DNA of 64,000 bases from contig PLMU01000004.1 of the NCBI GenBank assembly GCA_003142595.1, positions 1 through 64,000 on the forward strand, written 5' to 3'. How positions within the stretch are numbered: the first letter of the stretch is position 1; the number at the start of each line of letters is the position of its first letter. Position numbers and translations under genes: made by a program. The notes below the pieces were generated by a model. It was not told where the DNA came from and did no database searches. It worked only from the letters and a program-made list of their open reading frames with translations. The stretch comes from Phycisphaerales bacterium. Its GTDB lineage: Bacteria; Planctomycetota; Phycisphaerae; Sedimentisphaerales; UBA12454. Shown here piece by piece: positions 63,494 through 64,000 of this stretch.

Positions 63494-64000
63494 TTATTTT
63501 TCCGATGGTCCGACTATCAGCAATTCGAACGTTCCTGGCTCATAGCTTTTTTTGCGGCTCTGTTCCTGTCCCGGAACTGGCGGTTTAAGTTTTGCCGTCA
63601 CAAGATAAACCAGATGAGTTTTAGAATTCACTGCCATCGTTCTGGCCAAAGGTGCAGTCGTTACCGTTTGTACAACCTTGAATTGCATCGGCGTCTCTTC
63701 ATTGACGATTGTCAGCGTTCCATCCTGCCCGTTGGAGCTGAATGCAAGTCCCGCCTCATGGTCAAACCCCGCGGCATCAGGCCCTTTGCCGATTTCCGGC
63801 GTCGCGATGACTTTGCCGCTGTTGTAATCGACCACCACCATCTTGCCGTTAGCGCAGACAGAAAACAGCCGCATATTTTTGCGGTCTATCGCCAATCCCG
63901 TTGGTGCTTCGCCCGGTGCAATCGACCATCTGTTTGTTACAACCATTTTCTGGGCATCTATCACTGCGATTTCGCTCTTGTCTTCGAGATTGACGAACAC
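63494..64000 (-). CDS. Beta-propeller (YncE-like) protein, C-terminal part
   Basis: At least 168 residues; the start lies beyond the right edge. Repeating propeller blades: IAVIDAQKMVVTNRWSIAPG, LAIDRKNMRLFSVCANGKMVVVDYNSGKVIATPEIGKGPDAAGFD. This is the YVTN/YncE pattern of surface or periplasmic propellers. First gene, in this direction, of an operon leading to the YXWGXW gene 31 bases later. Confidence 0.8.
   Translation of the reverse strand: MFVNLEDKSEIAVIDAQKMVVTNRWSIAPGEAPTGLAIDRKNMRLFSVCANGKMVVVDYNSGKVIATPEIGKGPDAAGFDHEAGLAFSSNGQDGTLTIVNEETPMQFKVVQTVTTAPLARTMAVNSKTHLVYLVTAKLKPPVPGQEQSRKKSYEPGTFELLIVGPSEK

Overview
The window looks like a chromosome fragment of a Gram-negative planctomycete, probably class Phycisphaerae (Sedimentisphaerales-like). 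This is inferred from gene content, not from a marker-gene tree. The pointers are a bacterial topoisomerase VI B subunit, a PEP-CTERM-tagged exported protein, a YXWGXW-type tryptophan-rich secreted protein, DUF1573, DUF2934 and GH130 proteins, and TMTC-like membrane/TPR proteins. Envelope genes (ftsW, murG, mltA, a LolA-like carrier, an AsmA-like protein, several lipoproteins) indicate peptidoglycan plus an outer membrane. Base composition is moderately AT-leaning and fairly even. Many starts have clear AAGGAG-type ribosome sites, but several have none.

Region by region. 1-5.5 kb: a truncated TPR gene and a full TMTC-like paralogue lie in opposite orientation around an HNH/AP2 protein, a decayed helicase tail, repeat debris, rpmA and obgE. 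5.6-10.2 kb: coaX, a short MnmE-like GTPase and mutS run as one tight set. 10.2-17.6 kb: a zinc-ribbon membrane protein, a YdjM-like membrane protein, ftsW-murG, a HEAT-repeat exported protein, a HAD phosphatase and a metallo-beta-lactamase-fold hydrolase. 17.8-20.7 kb: GH130 phosphorylase, LolA-like protein, a second HAD phosphatase and a rhodanese. 20.8-25.9 kb: a LysR regulator and a KaiC-like/PEP-binding fusion protein, divergent from gdhA. 26-33.8 kb: family 4 uracil-DNA glycosylase followed by addB-addA, a DNA repair block. 33.7-41.7 kb: top6B, a phosphohexomutase and a cation efflux protein in one operon; then serA, a lipoprotein, DUF2752 and an inositol-phosphatase-family gene. 41.7-45.4 kb: SH3 protein, rhomboid-TPR protease and an Xaa-Pro peptidase. 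45.4-47.1 kb: a small accessory patch with two unrecognised genes. 47.1-51.9 kb: ettA, a PEP-CTERM protein with RCC1-like repeats, thiC under a TPP riboswitch with a terminator, and an isoprenylcysteine-methyltransferase-like gene. 51.9-64 kb: a large AsmA-like protein with purD, DUF1573-mltA, an RMD1-like protein, DedA, DUF6941, and an operon of a beta-propeller protein, a YXWGXW protein and a DUF2934 protein.

Most of the window is housekeeping. The strongest candidates for something undescribed are (1) the gdhA / KaiC-like-PEP-binding / LysR divergent unit with an inverted repeat between its halves, (2) an orphan topoisomerase VI B gene with no A subunit beside it, (3) the accessory patch at 45.5-47 kb, and (4) several families of short intergenic repeats, some placed exactly in promoter or leader positions. 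No rRNA, tRNA, CRISPR array, intact insertion sequence or prophage was recognised.
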